A stretch of 53,475 nucleotides of DNA. Origin: Priapulus caudatus (taxonomy: Eukaryota; Priapulida; Priapulimorpha; Priapulimorphida; Priapulidae). This document shows, piece after piece, positions 23,032 to 35,485 of this stretch; within the stretch, counting starts at the first letter, position 1; every line of letters starts with the position of its first letter. Where the stretch lies: assembly GCF_000485595.1 (NCBI RefSeq), contig NW_014577418.1:66751-120225 (forward strand). The letters run 5' to 3'. The notes beneath the pieces are model-generated. The model was given only the letters and a program-made list of their open reading frames with translations, made no database searches and had not been told where the DNA came from. A program made the position numbers and the translations under genes.

Positions 23032-24208
23032 ATGTTGAAGTTTTGTGTGATCTTTCTCGTGATATTCGTTGTTTGGCCATCGCAAGCATCTGAAAGTGAT
23101 CTAATTAAGTTACCTCTGCCTCTACCGCCTGATCCGCTAATTCTTACTATACCGCCAGGTATGTTTAGTAGCTATATTTATACCAAATTTAATTCAAGAA
23201 ACGAAAATGTACACTGAATATTTATTTCAAAAACGCAGTAACGATATACTACGATATCATTTCGCAAGAATCTCGGGTTCGGCTAACGCGATTGGTCTTA
23301 TTTTAATTCTAATTTTAGCTTGGTTTAAATTTTGACGTACACAGAAGTAAAATTATTACATTTGTTATATATGGTGTTATAGATGTTATATATGTATGTT
23401 ATATGTGTTATACATGTGATTATCGTGTAGCATCGCTGATTGCTATAACTACAGGTTATTTACATGCATCTTGTATTTGTAAATGTGTCATGTTATTGTA
23501 TTTTGTTTTCACCAATGCATATAACCTCTGAATATTTAACAATTTTATGTGTATATTATATTCTGCGTTAACTGAGAACGTTAGACATCCGAACAACAAT
23601 CCGTTATATCTTACAAAAAATTGCTTCAAAAACTAAAACAAATAGGATTTGACACATACTCAACGATACTGATTGATAAATACAGGCAGAAAACAGAGAG
23701 TGAAAATTAATAACAATACATTAGAATGTGGAGTTATTGTTAGAGGAGTTCAACAAGGGACACTACTATAGGACCGTAACTATTCTGCATATATATATAT
23801 ACATTAACAATATACTAAACATACTTGAAAAATGTGAACTGACCCAATATGCTGACGATACATGAATTTATTGTGATATATTCTGAATAAATATACGTAG
23901 GTATATGTATGTATATATACATATATATATATGCGTGTGTGTGCGTGTGCGTGCGTGTGTGCATGCGCACGTGTGCGAGTGTGTGCGTGTGTGTGTAATG
24001 TGAGTGGATGTGTATGTACGGGTGTGGGTTTATACGTGAGTGAGTGCGTGCGAGTACGTGTTTAAATGATTTTTAAGTGTACCTTGTCACTATACTTGTA
24101 TAGAAAGTGTTTGTGTTGTACAGCGTTGTTTTGTACAGAACGGAAACTTTTCATTGAAAAAGACTTGTCTTCAGTACATGTATTTGTATTTGAATTACGT
24201 GCAATAAA

Positions 24209-24244
<36 letters not shown>

Positions 24245-24338
24245 TAAAAAAAAAGGCGTTTTGTACAGAACGGAAACTTTTTATTGAAAAAGTCCTGTCT
24301 TTAGTACATGTATTTGTATTTGAATTACGTGCAATAAA

Positions 24339-24375
<37 letters not shown>

Positions 24376-25466
24376 NNNNNNNNNNNNNNNNNNNNNNNNN
24401 NNNNNNNNNNNNNNNNNNNNNNNNNNNNNNNNNNNNNNNNNNNNNNNNNNNNNNNNNNNNNNNNNNNNNNNNNNNNNNNNNNNNNNNNNNNNNNNNNNNN
24501 NNNNNNNNNNNNNNNNNNNNNNNNNNNNNNNNNNNNNNNNNNNNNNNNNNNNNNNNNNNNNNNNNNNNNNNNNNNNNNNNNNNNNNNNNNNNNNNNNNNN
24601 NNNNNNNATTTGGCCGCCGGGTATCGTATAGTTGTTAACGTTTATCACAATTAAGTTACACCAAAACCATCAATTAAATAAGGAACCAATTTCCGCGTCC
24701 TAAACTATAGAGCCTTTCTAAAGCATTCTATATTTGTGGTGAGGTATAGCGACACATTCACAAGAATAATTTCCGTATTAATTACAAAATAATTATGCCC
24801 CGGATTAAACGTAACCGACATTACAGCTACATCTGTATATCTATACCATATATTATGTATTTTGTTTCTAGCTTGTGAAGTTGATGGAGAAGTGCGCGCC
24901 GAGGGAGATGTGTGGCAGAAGCCCATCGGTTCTTCTGAGTGGGGATGTAAATTGGAATGTTCATGTTGTGAAGGACGAGAACACTGTGCTTTGTACGTAA
25001 CAATTTTCAATTTATTAAGCCAATGTTAGTCCTATATATAATTCTTGAGAATGTATTGTTTTAATTCTAGTAACTCTAATACCTATATACTAATTCTAAT
25101 ATTAATAGTAATTCCATATTTAATAGGGTTAGTTATTGTGACCATATATCGTTATCCGCTATTTTAGCTCTAATGGTTGCGACATAGACACGCAATCAGT
25201 ACGATTTTATGGTAAAAGGTTACGACGGCGACTAATGTTGCGACTCATTTATCGTTCTGATAACACATTCCTGACCTCTATATAAAACAAGGCCATAGAA
25301 CGTTATTTGAACGCAATCATCGATTAATTTTTACGTTTACTGCCTGTGAATCTATTGTCATGCATTTCAGGGTCACAAACGTTTTACTGCGATGAATTGA
25401 TATTCTCGTTTGTATGGTTATGTCCACGTAGCGAAATCTGCAAACCGAAAACAACAACAACAACAG

Positions 25467-25512
<46 letters not shown>

Positions 25513-26038
25513 TGTGTTGTGTGTGTGTGTGTGTGTGTGTGNTTTCTATAAATGATAAGTGCATTTAAAAAATGATAAGAATAAATAAATATAGGACTCA
25601 TTTGCTACACATGCCACATTCATAGATAAATACAAAAACCTAACTTATGGACCTACTAAGGAAAAAAAAAATATTAGTTTGTTTTATGTTCGTCGTTTGT
25701 CCATATAATTGTTGGTGTTAATTACTATCCCCCTTTTATCTATACATTGTCTGTAGGTTGTATTTGACCACGATGGAAAACCATTTAATGTGGAGAAATC
25801 GTCAGATACGCAAACTCATGCTACAAGGTACTTGCTTCCGCATCACCAAAATCTAGGAGCATTATTTAGACGCTTCATGGCCGCGATCCCGCAACACTTA
25901 CCATTAATAATCAGTGCTCCAGATCGGACTTGAATATATATCGCTACAATTAATTTAATTAACATTTGTGTAATAACATTTGTTATTTATGAATATGTTC
26001 TTAGGGGGCCAAGTCTTGAACACCGTAGCTAGTAGAAG

Positions 26039-26110
<72 letters not shown>

Positions 26111-27219
26111 TATATATATATATATAGCATATAAATTACGGGTTAGAAATCATCAATCAAGTATGCATTTTTATTCGCCCAATTTTTCTCGTAAATAGAA
26201 GTCATAATTATAGTCGTTAGACTATATTTTACAAACCAACTGTTCTTGCTTACAGCTAATATTTGATATAATTTAATAATATAATAATTTGGCCGCCGGG
26301 TATCGTATAGTTGTTAACGTTTATCACAATTAAGTTAGACCAAAACCATCAATTAAGGAACCAATTTCCGCGTCCTAAACTATAGAGTCTTTCTAAAGCA
26401 TTCTATATTTGTGGTGAGGTATAGCGACACATTCACAAGAATAATTTCCGTATTACTTACAGAATAATTATGCCCCGGATTAAACGTAACCGACATCAAC
26501 AGCTACATCTGTATATCTATACGATACCATATATTATGTATTTTGTGTCTAGCTTGTGAAGTTGATGGAGAAGTGCGCGCCGAGGGAGATGTGTGGCAGA
26601 AGCCCCTCGGTTCTTCTGAGTGGGGATGTCAATTGGAATGTTCATGTTGTGAAGGACTAGAACACTGTGCTTTGTACGTAAACATTTTCAATTTATTAAG
26701 CCGATTACTATTTACTAAGCCTTATACAGTATATAACTCTTGAACATGTATTGTTTTAATTCTAGTAACTCTAATACTCATATACTAATTCTAATATTAA
26801 TAGTAATTCTAGTTTTAATAGGGGTGGTTCTTGCTTCTCTTAAATAGTTATTGCGACCATATATCATTATCCGCTATTTTAACTCTAATGGATGCGACAT
26901 AGACACGCAATCAGTACGATTTTATGGTAAAAGGTTAGGACGGCGACTAATGTTGCGACTCATTTGTCGTTCTGATAACAGTGTTTGTGTGTGTGCTGCT
27001 CTGATTAACACATTCGCTGACCTTTCCCTATAAAACAAGGCGCTATAGAAACGTTATTGACGCAATATATCGATTAAGCCAATTTTTACTGTTTACTGGC
27101 CTGTGGAGATCTATTTCATGCATTTCAGGTCACTTAACGTTTTACTGCCGATGAATTGATATTCTTGTTTGTATCGTTATGTTCCACGTAGCGAACATCT
27201 GCCAAACCGAAAACCCAAC

Positions 27220-27268
<49 letters not shown>

Positions 27269-27383
27269 GTTTGTGTGTGTGTGCTGTGTGTGTGTGTGTG
27301 TGTGTGTTCGTGTGTTGTGTGTGGTGTGTGGTGTGTTGTGTGTGTGTGGTGTGGTGTGTGTGTGTGTGTGGTGTGTTCTGTTG

Positions 27384-27445
<62 letters not shown>

Positions 27446-27446
27446 C

Positions 27447-27519
<73 letters not shown>

Positions 27520-27526
27520 GGCGCGC

Positions 27527-27567
<41 letters not shown>

Positions 27568-28432
27568 TGTGTGTGTCTCACTATATTCACTACTTTGACT
27601 ATATTGCCACATTTCGGGTTTCCTAAAGGTGCCTGCCGCCACCTTTCCTGGACGAGAATCCTGGATGCTATTACATACCAGACAACAGCAAACCGTCACC
27701 ACCTGCCCCGTGTGCAGGACGGGGCAGTTATGGTCCACCTCCAATGTTACTGGGCCTTACTCCGCCGTGCTGTCCCACTAAGGACACGGCTAGTCGCATC
27801 TGCAGAACAGACGCCTCCTTTGATCCGGAGAAATACGCACAGTAAGCTTCCGCCTTATCCATTAACAACATAAACATTAATATAATGTTATATATTAACA
27901 ACATAAAGAGGTATCGAGATACATCATTTTTGTGGTATCGAATTATACCATGAGATGTAGGTAAAACAAAAACCATTGCCTTTAGAGAAATAACAATGTC
28001 GAATGACGTAATAAATACTAAATGTAAGAAATATGAGTATGCGGGTTGTCCATATTATGATTTCGACTACATGCTCTATACATTGGAAGCCACATGATAA
28101 AGTATGGCAAAGGTTTTTGCACTCACAACGTGGGGTTAGGTCGCGACCCTATTAACCACTCGCCGGACCCGCACAGCATCTATTAATATCTGAAAAGAGT
28201 GAAATTATGAAGCGTCTTTGGTATATCTCGCTTTGTCTGTTACAACACTTGCAGGTACCTGCTTTTCTGGATGGCACCAGACTCAGCCGCAGAAATGCCG
28301 GACAGCAGTGATCCCAACTATCTGCAGGAGCTGGAGGCCCACTTTTGGAATCAAGTGGGACCGGAGGGGCCGAAGGGGCCTTTGGGACCGGAGAAGCCGA
28401 AGGGCCCGTGGAAAGAAACAGATGATGCATAA
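23032..28432 (+). CDS. Secreted VWC-like, Pro/Cys-rich, collagen-tailed protein (multi-exon)
   Basis: Not a recognised named protein. Exon 1 (23032-23158) encodes a signal peptide, MLKFCVIFLVIFVVWPSQAS, and a Pro/Leu linker. A VWC-like exon (CEVDGEVRAEGDVW, then CSCCEG) is present twice, at 24872-24992 and 26553-26673. A next exon (FYCDEL...CPRSEIC) also appears twice, from about 25371 and 27129, each with one-base indels and no sure 3' border. The Pro/Cys-rich exon 27629-27841 (CLPPPFLDENPGCYYIPDNS, then PPPMLLGLTPPCCPTK) and terminal exon 28255-28432 share phase 2. The end is collagen-like, GPEGPKGPLGPEKPKGP, then KETDDA and TAA. An AATAAA lies at 28646. Probably extracellular matrix or a mucus/skeletal secretion. 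The middle exons are uncertain because of the gap and duplication. Confidence 0.7.
23580..23905 (+). pseudogene. Non-LTR retrotransposon reverse transcriptase fragment
   Basis: Inside intron 1 of the secreted-protein gene. Broken frames give LLQKLKQIGFDTYS, then NNNTLECGVIVRGVQQGTLL, and after further breaks ILNILEKCELTQYADDT. GVQQGT and YADD are the motif pair of the reverse transcriptase palm in jockey/CR1/L2-like elements. Stops and frameshifts make it dead. Confidence 0.8.
23896..24000. repeat. (TA)n(TG)n microsatellite
   Basis: GTATATATACATATATATATAT-like run passing into gtgtgcgtgcgtgtgtgc; no gene. Confidence 0.8.
24123..24375 (+). repeat. Tandem pair of a retroelement 3' end with (TAA)n tail
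   Basis: Two direct copies of about 120 bp (24123-24240 and 24256-24375) run from ttttgtacagaacggaaac to gtgcaataaagagttaata and end in (TAA)n. They fit the 3' terminus of the upstream non-LTR fragment. The second tail runs straight into the gap. Confidence 0.75.
24376..24607. other. Assembly gap (232 N)
   Basis: The gap starts inside a (TAA)n tail and ends at the first base of a segment that recurs at about 26288. The missing DNA probably contains more of the repeat. Confidence 0.99.
24608..25541 (+). repeat. Direct duplication, copy 1 (partner about 26288-27290)
   Basis: Begins tttggccgccgggtatcgta right after the gap and runs through a VWC-like exon and part of the next exon to a (TA)n(TG)n run with an N at 25542. 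The partner is highly similar with scattered one-base indels. This could be a real tandem duplication or two haplotypes laid end to end. Confidence 0.8.
25473..25541. repeat. (TA)n(TG)n microsatellite ending in N
   Basis: Dinucleotide run, with 25542 called as N. Confidence 0.9.
25757..25880 (+). pseudogene. Broken copy of the terminal VWC-like exon
   Basis: After a ctgtag acceptor the sequence aligns with the exon at 40140-40285 (CIDHDGNHVNVG...), but has several one-base insertions and deletions, mostly in homopolymers (TTT for TT, AAAA for AAA), so no frame is kept. About 70 bp of upstream intron also match. Either decayed or damaged by low consensus quality. Confidence 0.7.
26040..26128. 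repeat. (TA)n microsatellite
   Basis: Nearly pure TA run of about 90 bp; it can extrude as a cruciform. Confidence 0.95.
26288..27290 (+). repeat. Direct duplication, copy 2
   Basis: Partner of 24608-25541. The exon-2 copy differs mainly in a few residues (WQKPLGSSEWGCQLEC here, WQKPIGSSEWGCKLEC in copy 1). It holds extra bases such as gtgtttgtgtgtgtgctgc near 26981. Confidence 0.8.
27228..27588. repeat. (TA)n(TG)n microsatellite of about 360 bp
   Basis: TA run, then interrupted TG run with a short GCGCGCG block near 27520. It lies about 40 bases before the Pro/Cys-rich exon. All long open frames here are repeat artefacts. Confidence 0.95.
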
Positions 28433-28645
28433 ATATATTCCAGCGCGCTATGAGGCATACACGCTGCTCTATCTAAGACCGAAGCCTAATCACAAACAAT
28501 TGTTATTAATTACTACTCAACAAATGCCGTTTCAATTTGCAAGAGGACTATTTCAAATAGTCTATAAGAAAAATTGATGTTTGGACTAATGTTATGGCTT
28601 GTTTTGTTTCTGGCAACGAGCCCCTGCTATCCAAGTTGTAGAACA

Positions 28646-28651
28646 AATAAA
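28646..28651 (+). promoter_or_regulatory. AATAAA polyadenylation signal of the collagen-tailed gene
   Basis: gaacAAATAAAgtttaa, about 214 bases after the TAA at 28432. The same context is conserved at 40392 in the paralogue, which supports it as the true 3' end. Confidence 0.7.
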
Positions 28652-28659
28652 GTTTAATG

Positions 28660-29412
28660 CGTACATCAGACGTGTACGAACACAACCATGCATTACATTG
28701 TTAACACCTTTTTTTCTGTTCGTGCGCTTAATCCGAAAGAAGAACGAAAAACTATGTGATGCGATGTGAATTGTTATGAAAGTCGGCGGATTATTTTTGA
28801 CTTGTGTAATTATTTCTGTCATAGAGCATTTATCTACAAAAGATTCAAATACATGAAAACACAGGCATAGTTCAGAACTGCATTCTTAATTACGTACCAG
28901 AGGAGATCGTAACCAAATCGACCAACAGCAAATTATATATATGAAAAAGGATCGCATTCTGTATGTTATATTTGGGATTATTCAAACGCGGTTCTGCTGC
29001 GGTGTTCAGTGAACGCATAATCGTATGTAACGATTACAAATAAATGTTCTATGGGTAAAGTTTACATCTTACACCTATTCAGTGACATGGCCAGATATCT
29101 TAATTATCTAATTATTTAATTATCTCTCTTCATCGGGCTATGAAATGACAACAGAATGGAGCCGGGTAAAATATTAAAAGAAAATACAATTCGTTGCCAT
29201 ATGATTAATGAATAAAAATAAACAACAACACAATATAGTGAAAAAGAATATTTTAAACAATGCGCGTTAGCACGATGACAAATAGAAGAAAATATATGAA
29301 AGTCGTAAACTTCATGTGAACTTCATATATACTATATATATATCATATACATATAACCAAAAAGGATACAGAAATGCAGCAATTAATAATATAACATATT
29401 ATAAACACATGC
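28660..29412. other. Downstream flank shared with the paralogue
   Basis: No gene. The segment near 28870-28960 (acgtaccagaggagatcgta) is closely matched near 40595-40670, so the ancient duplication extends beyond the transcript end. Confidence 0.5.
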
Positions 29413-29416
29413 GCGC

Positions 29417-29418
<2 letters not shown>

Positions 29419-29488
<70 letters not shown>

Positions 29489-29508
29489 GCGCTCGCGCGC
29501 GCGCACAC
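29419..29508. repeat. (CA)n microsatellite
   Basis: Pure CA run followed by gcgcgctcgcgcgcgcg. Confidence 0.95.
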
Positions 29509-29753
29509 TGGTCAGTTAGAAAAACAAGCCATATAAATCACACGGAATTGAAGTTAATATTTATACCGCCTGGCATCAAACAACCAACACTCAGTATTAT
29601 TTTCTGCTCAGTCATGTGTCGACGTGAGCTGTCATAATCCGTAGTCAATTGGCAACCACAGACACGTAGGTTATCAACACTGTGACCCGGTTGGTTGAAA
29701 TGGTTATAAGTGATCAATGTACGAGTATTGCACCGTTTCCGAGAATACGGGTA

Positions 29754-30651
29754 TGAGCCACGTTGTACGGGGCGCCATGCAGGACAGGCCTCAATTCTGT
29801 CTTACAAAACTCACTTTTGTGCACAAAACTCAATTCTGTCTCACAAAAGTCAATTTTGTGAACACAAAACTCAATTCTGTCAATCCTGTCCCACAAAACT
29901 CAATTTTGTGAGCACAAAACTCAATTCTGTCAATCCTGTCCCACAAAACTCAATTTTGTGAACACAAAACTCAAATTCCTGTCAATCCTGTCCCAGTAAA
30001 ATCAATTTTGTAAAGCACAAAACCCCAATTCTGGTCACTCCTGTCGCCACAAAACGTCAATTGTAAACACAAAGACTCAATTCTGTCATCCTGCTTCCAC
30101 AATAACTAATCTGTCATCCGGTTCGCACAAAACTACGACTGTGTTCCCAACATATGGCACACCAATGTAAGGAGGCTACCAATTGGTCCAGAAACTGCTG
30201 GAGAATGGTGACTAAGTTTAAAGAAAACAAGATGGCGACCGCGTACACATTTCTCCTCAGCGCCAGTTTCTGACCAACTAGTAGCCCTTTTTTTTTTTGT
30301 TTTTTTTCTTCTTAAAAATGCTGTGCATAATTTGGCAACAAATCGAGTTTTGGGAACGGATTGACAGAATTGAGTTTTGTGTTACAAAAATTTAGTTTTG
30401 GGGACAGGAATGTGACAGAATTGAGATTTTGTGTTCAACAAAATTTAAGTTTTTGTGGGACAGGATTGACAGAATTGAGTTTTGTATTCACAAAATTGAG
30501 TTTTGTGGGACAGGATTGACAGAATTGAGTTTTGTGTTCACAAAATTGACTTTTGTTAGACAAAATTGAGTTTTGTCCCACAAAACTCATTTTTGTCAAG
30601 TTTATAGGTACATAAATGCCTGTCCTGCATGGCGCCCCGTACGTTGGCTCA
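29754..30651. mobile_element. Foldback element with tandem-repeat arms
   Basis: The outer ends TGAGCCACGTTGTACGGGGC and, on the other strand, the matching TGAGCCAACGTACGGGGCG lead into GCCATGCAGGACAGG. Each arm (about 29754-30140 and 30330-30651) is built from tandem units of about 50 bp made of CACAAAACTCAATTTTGTG and CTCAATTCTGTCAATCCTGT blocks; the arms are inverted to each other and decay towards the middle. The unique centre (about 30140-30300) has its own inverted repeat (ggctaccaattggtccagaa). No coding capacity. The architecture resembles Drosophila FB/Galileo elements. Confidence 0.75.
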
Positions 30652-32007
30652 CAGGGTTGTCAAAATTGTATACAATACTTGAAACAAGAGTGTAGTGGGG
30701 GTTAGTATCACCTCTGTAAGAGCATAAAGAAGATGTTATGTTAGATTTTTTTAGAATCTATAATTTCCAATTAACAAACGTTTAATGTGTAGGATTGAAG
30801 GGCGATTTGAATAAAGTGATATGAAGTTGAAGTTAAAACCAATGGATATCTGTCCGAATTTTTTATTCGCGCCGCCTTTTCTAGGGCTTATTAACGACGC
30901 CAAAATTAAGGAAAGTATCTTTTTAAATGCTTTGGTACATCAGATTGACCGTAGCGACGGCGTGTAAACATTCAATCATGTTGGAAGAGGTTGTATGAAA
31001 ATCAACTTTTGAGCTGCATATTTTGTAACCATCATTTGAAAAGCGGGAGACTCTTCATAGGATGGCGATAGTGAGAAGACGAATACATTAGATATATGGA
31101 ATGGGTGTCAATTTGTCTAGAAAACACCGAGGCAACTAAGTTTTTACCAGAGATAAGAGCAACCATGTCCAGGAAAGGAAGCCTATCAGATAATGTAGCA
31201 TGTGTAGGCTATATTTTAGACAGGGGTGGAAAGATGTAACATGGTCGATAAAATTTTGCAAATCGAAAGGTTTCATAGAGGCGGCTCCAATAACACAATC
31301 AATGTATATAAGATAGAGGCTAGGTTTAGGTCTAGTAAATGACACGAGCATTTTGGCTTCAATATAACCGAAAAATAAACAATTAAGCACAGCTAGGACC
31401 CATCTTAGTACCCATAGTCACGCCTTTACATTGAAAATAATACTACGCATCAAAAGTAAAACACGTTTTAGTTCAGACGATCAGAGACGTATCAGGATAG
31501 GATAATTATCAGAACACTTGTATTGAAAGTAACGTAAAGCGATTAAACCCTAATTATTAGGTAATACAGTGTATAAAGATTTTATGTCCCGCGTGAATAT
31601 GACTTTATCCCGATCATCGTTAAAACGAAAATTCTCGAATATATATGGTTAGAGCAAGAGACGTATCATTGCCGTGCCTTGGTAGCGATTGTACCATAGG
31701 TGACAGCAAGTCTTCTAAGAAAGCCGAGATCTGTTCAGTAGAAACACCACAGTTAGAAACTCCAGGACGCCCCGGTGTTTCAAGCTTATGTATTCTAGAA
31801 AGCATGTAGAATCTGGCCGCTAATTTAGATGCTTGGATTAAAATATTGGACGCTTCTTTTGGAAGATAGTTATTACAAATAAATGATGTGATTCGATTTC
31901 TGACGAGGATTTGAATTTCAGGAGTTGCATCACAGTCAAGTGTAGAATAGAATTTTTTATCCGAAAGTTGTTTTTCACATTCCTGAATGTATAGATCTCG
32001 TCTCCAT

Positions 32008-33478
32008 TAGGGTCCCTATAGGTGTTGATCAACAGTAGAGACCGTCCATAGGCTGCAGGCCTGAATAAGCATCGAACAGATATTAATTAAAAATACTCAC
32101 ACTGTTACTTCGCTTACACAACATACACTTTATTCATGTTAAATAACTACAGATTCATGCTCTATGCTCCGCTCGAAACTTTTGCCAGCTCTATGATTGC
32201 GAATTTCTGCAAAGTTGTCTCAACACATTTCATACACAAAAAACACCAACGCGTCGCTCTGACTACGCCACCTGACGGAATCTCAACGAATACAAAACAA
32301 AAATAATTCTTCACTTCTAATGCTTTCTCCACGTCCACGAGGCATCCAACTGCCGTGCACAATGCTAATTATTGCACTCTAGTACCGATTTCGGCGGAAA
32401 AAAAAATGCCAAAAAAGGCCTTTTCTAGAGACGAAGTAGTGCAACGGTGAACAATCGCGGACGCTTACTGTTACACGCCTCCTTAAAGCAGCAGCAGAGA
32501 TACGGATCGACTTGAAATTTTAGATGAATGGTTTCGACCCTTTTCCTTATACGGGTACCGAATTTCAAAGGTGGCATGACTCCACGAGCTGAGATATCGC
32601 TCTCTGAAAAGAGCCCCCAAAACACAGAAATCAATGTTCGCTTCATGCGGTTATGCGTAGTGTTAGAACGAGGTTAGGGTAAAATGCAAGCATTAAAGTT
32701 AGATTATTTGACACTGTTAGGGTTAGTAGTGCCACAATAGAGTAAAAGAAGATAATTATCGATTTTTTGACACCAAATGTGGTGAAAATTAAGTGTATTT
32801 TATGTAAATACATGCAAATATGTATCACGGATATGTACATGTTTTACCATAAAAAACATGTATAAATGTTATTTGAGCATGCATGTGACTAAAAACATGC
32901 TAGAGCACTAGCATAACAGATTTTCATTACCATAAAACTCAATTATTCGACTTCCTTGGCAAAAGGCACTCTTTAACAGGTGGCTTTAGGTGTTGATCAA
33001 CAGTAGAGCCGTCCATAGGCTGCAGGCCTGAATAAGCATCGAACAGATATTAATTAAAAATACTCACACTGTTACTTCGCTTACACAACATACACTTTAT
33101 TCATGTTAAATAACTACAGATTCATGCTCTATGCTCCGCTCGAAACTTTTGCCAGCTCTATGATGCGAATTTCTGCCAAAAGTTGTCTCAACACATTTCA
33201 TACACAAAAAACACCAACCGGTCGCTCTGACACGCACCTGACGGAATCTCACGAATACAAAACAAAAATAATTTTACTTCTAATGCTTTCTCCACGTCCA
33301 CGAGGCATCCAACTTGCGTGCACAATGCTAATTATTGCACTCTAGTACCGAATTTCGGCGAAAAAAAATGCCAAAAAAGGCCTTTTCTAGAGACGAAGTA
33401 GTGCAACGCGTGAACAATCGCGGACGCTTACTGTTATTACGCCTCCTATATACAGAGAGTTGCGACATAGGGACCCTA
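32008..33478. mobile_element. 1.47 kb DNA element with TAGGGTCCCTAT ends and exact 8-bp TSD
   Basis: Perfect 12-bp inverted ends TAGGGTCCCTAT, flanked on both sides by GTCTCCAT (32000-32007 and 33479-33486). Removing it restores the Penelope-like frame at the GGVVVVWR segment, which confirms the boundaries. Eight-base duplications and TAGGG-type ends fit hAT elements (P-like also makes 8 bp). No transposase is encoded. About 460 bp near the left end (from about 32019) are directly repeated near the right end (from about 32981) with few differences. Confidence 0.9.
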
Positions 33479-35273
33479 GTCTCCATACAACAACGACTCC
33501 CCCTATTCGGGCGGGTTTAATCACGGTGTCCTCACGATCTCACACGGATCGAATAGCTGCAAGCTCCCTCGCTGATAACTTAGAATATCGAGCTCTACGT
33601 AGATTTAAAATATAATCCGTATCTTCTTGACGATTCTTTGAGATGTAATAATCTAGCGCTCCGAAGCGACCTATTTGCGGGGTCTAAGTGAAAGTGTCTT
33701 ATAGTAGACATGCTAAGTGTTTTTTGACTTCAACTCATGCTACAAATGGCCCCTTTGGCCATTAGGAGTTCCTTAGAACCCTAGGAAAAAAATTATCCAA
33801 AGACACACGTTCTATCTCAAATCAAGATGGCGCCCGGTGGCCATTTTGGAAAACTTGGTCGACTCACAACTCCTGAACCGTTTGTCATAGAAACTATTGT
33901 GACACATGTTTTTTGAGCTAATTTGAGGTCACTGGAATTCATTTTTGGCATTAATTTTGCATATTGGAATTACATTTTAGAGGTAAAAATTCAAGAAATA
34001 ATACACAAAGTTGGCATTCGATGAAATTTATGGCAAAAAAATTTACCCTGGGCATTTTGATATTCTAGCAGAAAGGAACTTAGACTTAGGCCATCCTTAA
34101 AAAATGCTATTCGTACACATGCCATTGTATCAAGCAACTAGACAATGCGTCTCTAGACAATGTATCTAGACAATGATGTTCGATCAATCACTGCGGAACT
34201 CTCCTTGAAGGTGGAATAGTAGGTCTTACTACACCACTAACCCTACACCCTACCACCACTACACGCAATCCAGCTACTGCAAACATGTCAAATTTCGTTG
34301 TTGTCTTTAGGTTAGTCAATAATGAACCCTAAAAGCATGGTTGAAATCGTGACTGGAGCTTATATGCTTCATATGCCAAATCAGGTGAAGCGTCATAAGC
34401 CAACTATGAATCCTTCATCATCAGTGAAATTGCGAAAATAATCCGGAAAGACTTTTAGCTTGTTACAAAGAAGTTGTTGGACAACATGCAGGACCTCATG
34501 GAATTAGGTGATTTGTCTGACTTTGTAGTTGTAGATAGCACTGGTTGGTGGTGGTGGTGGTTGGTAGTGCTCAAAATCTACTGAAGCTAATGATGTGTAA
34601 TCAAGTGGTGTGGCATAAAAGTTGCAGGAATCTGTTGACATCAAAAAGTGCAGAGGGCAAAGAAGAAACATTAAGACCAAGAGTCAGTCAGCCCTTGTAA
34701 AAACTCTCTGCATGAACAGTGGTGCCATGTCCATCACACAGGCTTTCCCCACACCCTCTACATCTTTTAGTAACCAGTTGACACTCCATGTCTCTTCTGC
34801 TGATGAAATGGGCAAAACAGGAAGATAATGAGGAAGGCTGCACTCTTTGGCCTTGGACAAGAGAGTCAATGATTGTGATAGACTGTTAGGTAACAAACGT
34901 CTGTTGGCAAAAAACTTCCACTGGTGATATGATTGCCATTAATGCTGTCTACCATTGTGCATGATGCCTGACACGGCTATACAGAAAAGTGGAGACAGTC
35001 GGTTGTGACATGACTGAGAGTCATAAACCTCAATGTGATGCGAGCACATGTTCTCAATGATGTAGTCGACTTCATTGAAGATAATCGTAGTGCAGGCACC
35101 TCAATAGCAATGGCTGACATAACAGCCCCTCTATGACAAGCGCCTTGCTGTTCTCGGTTTTTTCCCACATCAAATACAACCACAACACGCCTTTAGAGAA
35201 GAGGAATAACGCATGATCCCTGACATCAAGCCAGTAAAAATAGTTACATTAGAGGTGACGTTCTCCTCTTTAT

Positions 35274-35448
35274 CTATATCCCCCCCTCCGTCTCTCTCGT
35301 GCCCAGCTCTCTGTCTCTCTCGTGCCAGCTCTCTGTCCGTGCCACTCTCTGTCTCTCTCGTGCTCAGCTCTCTGTCTCTTCGCTGCCAGCTCTCTTCTCT
35401 CTAGTGCCAGCTCTCCTGTCTCTCTCTCTCTCCTCGTTCGTTGCGCCG

Positions 35449-35485
<37 letters not shown>

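Noticed and set aside
27142-27873. 200-234-residue frames over 27.1-27.9 kb
   Set aside because: They run through TA/TG dinucleotides. Only the separate exon 27629-27841, in a different frame, has protein-like sequence and splice sites.
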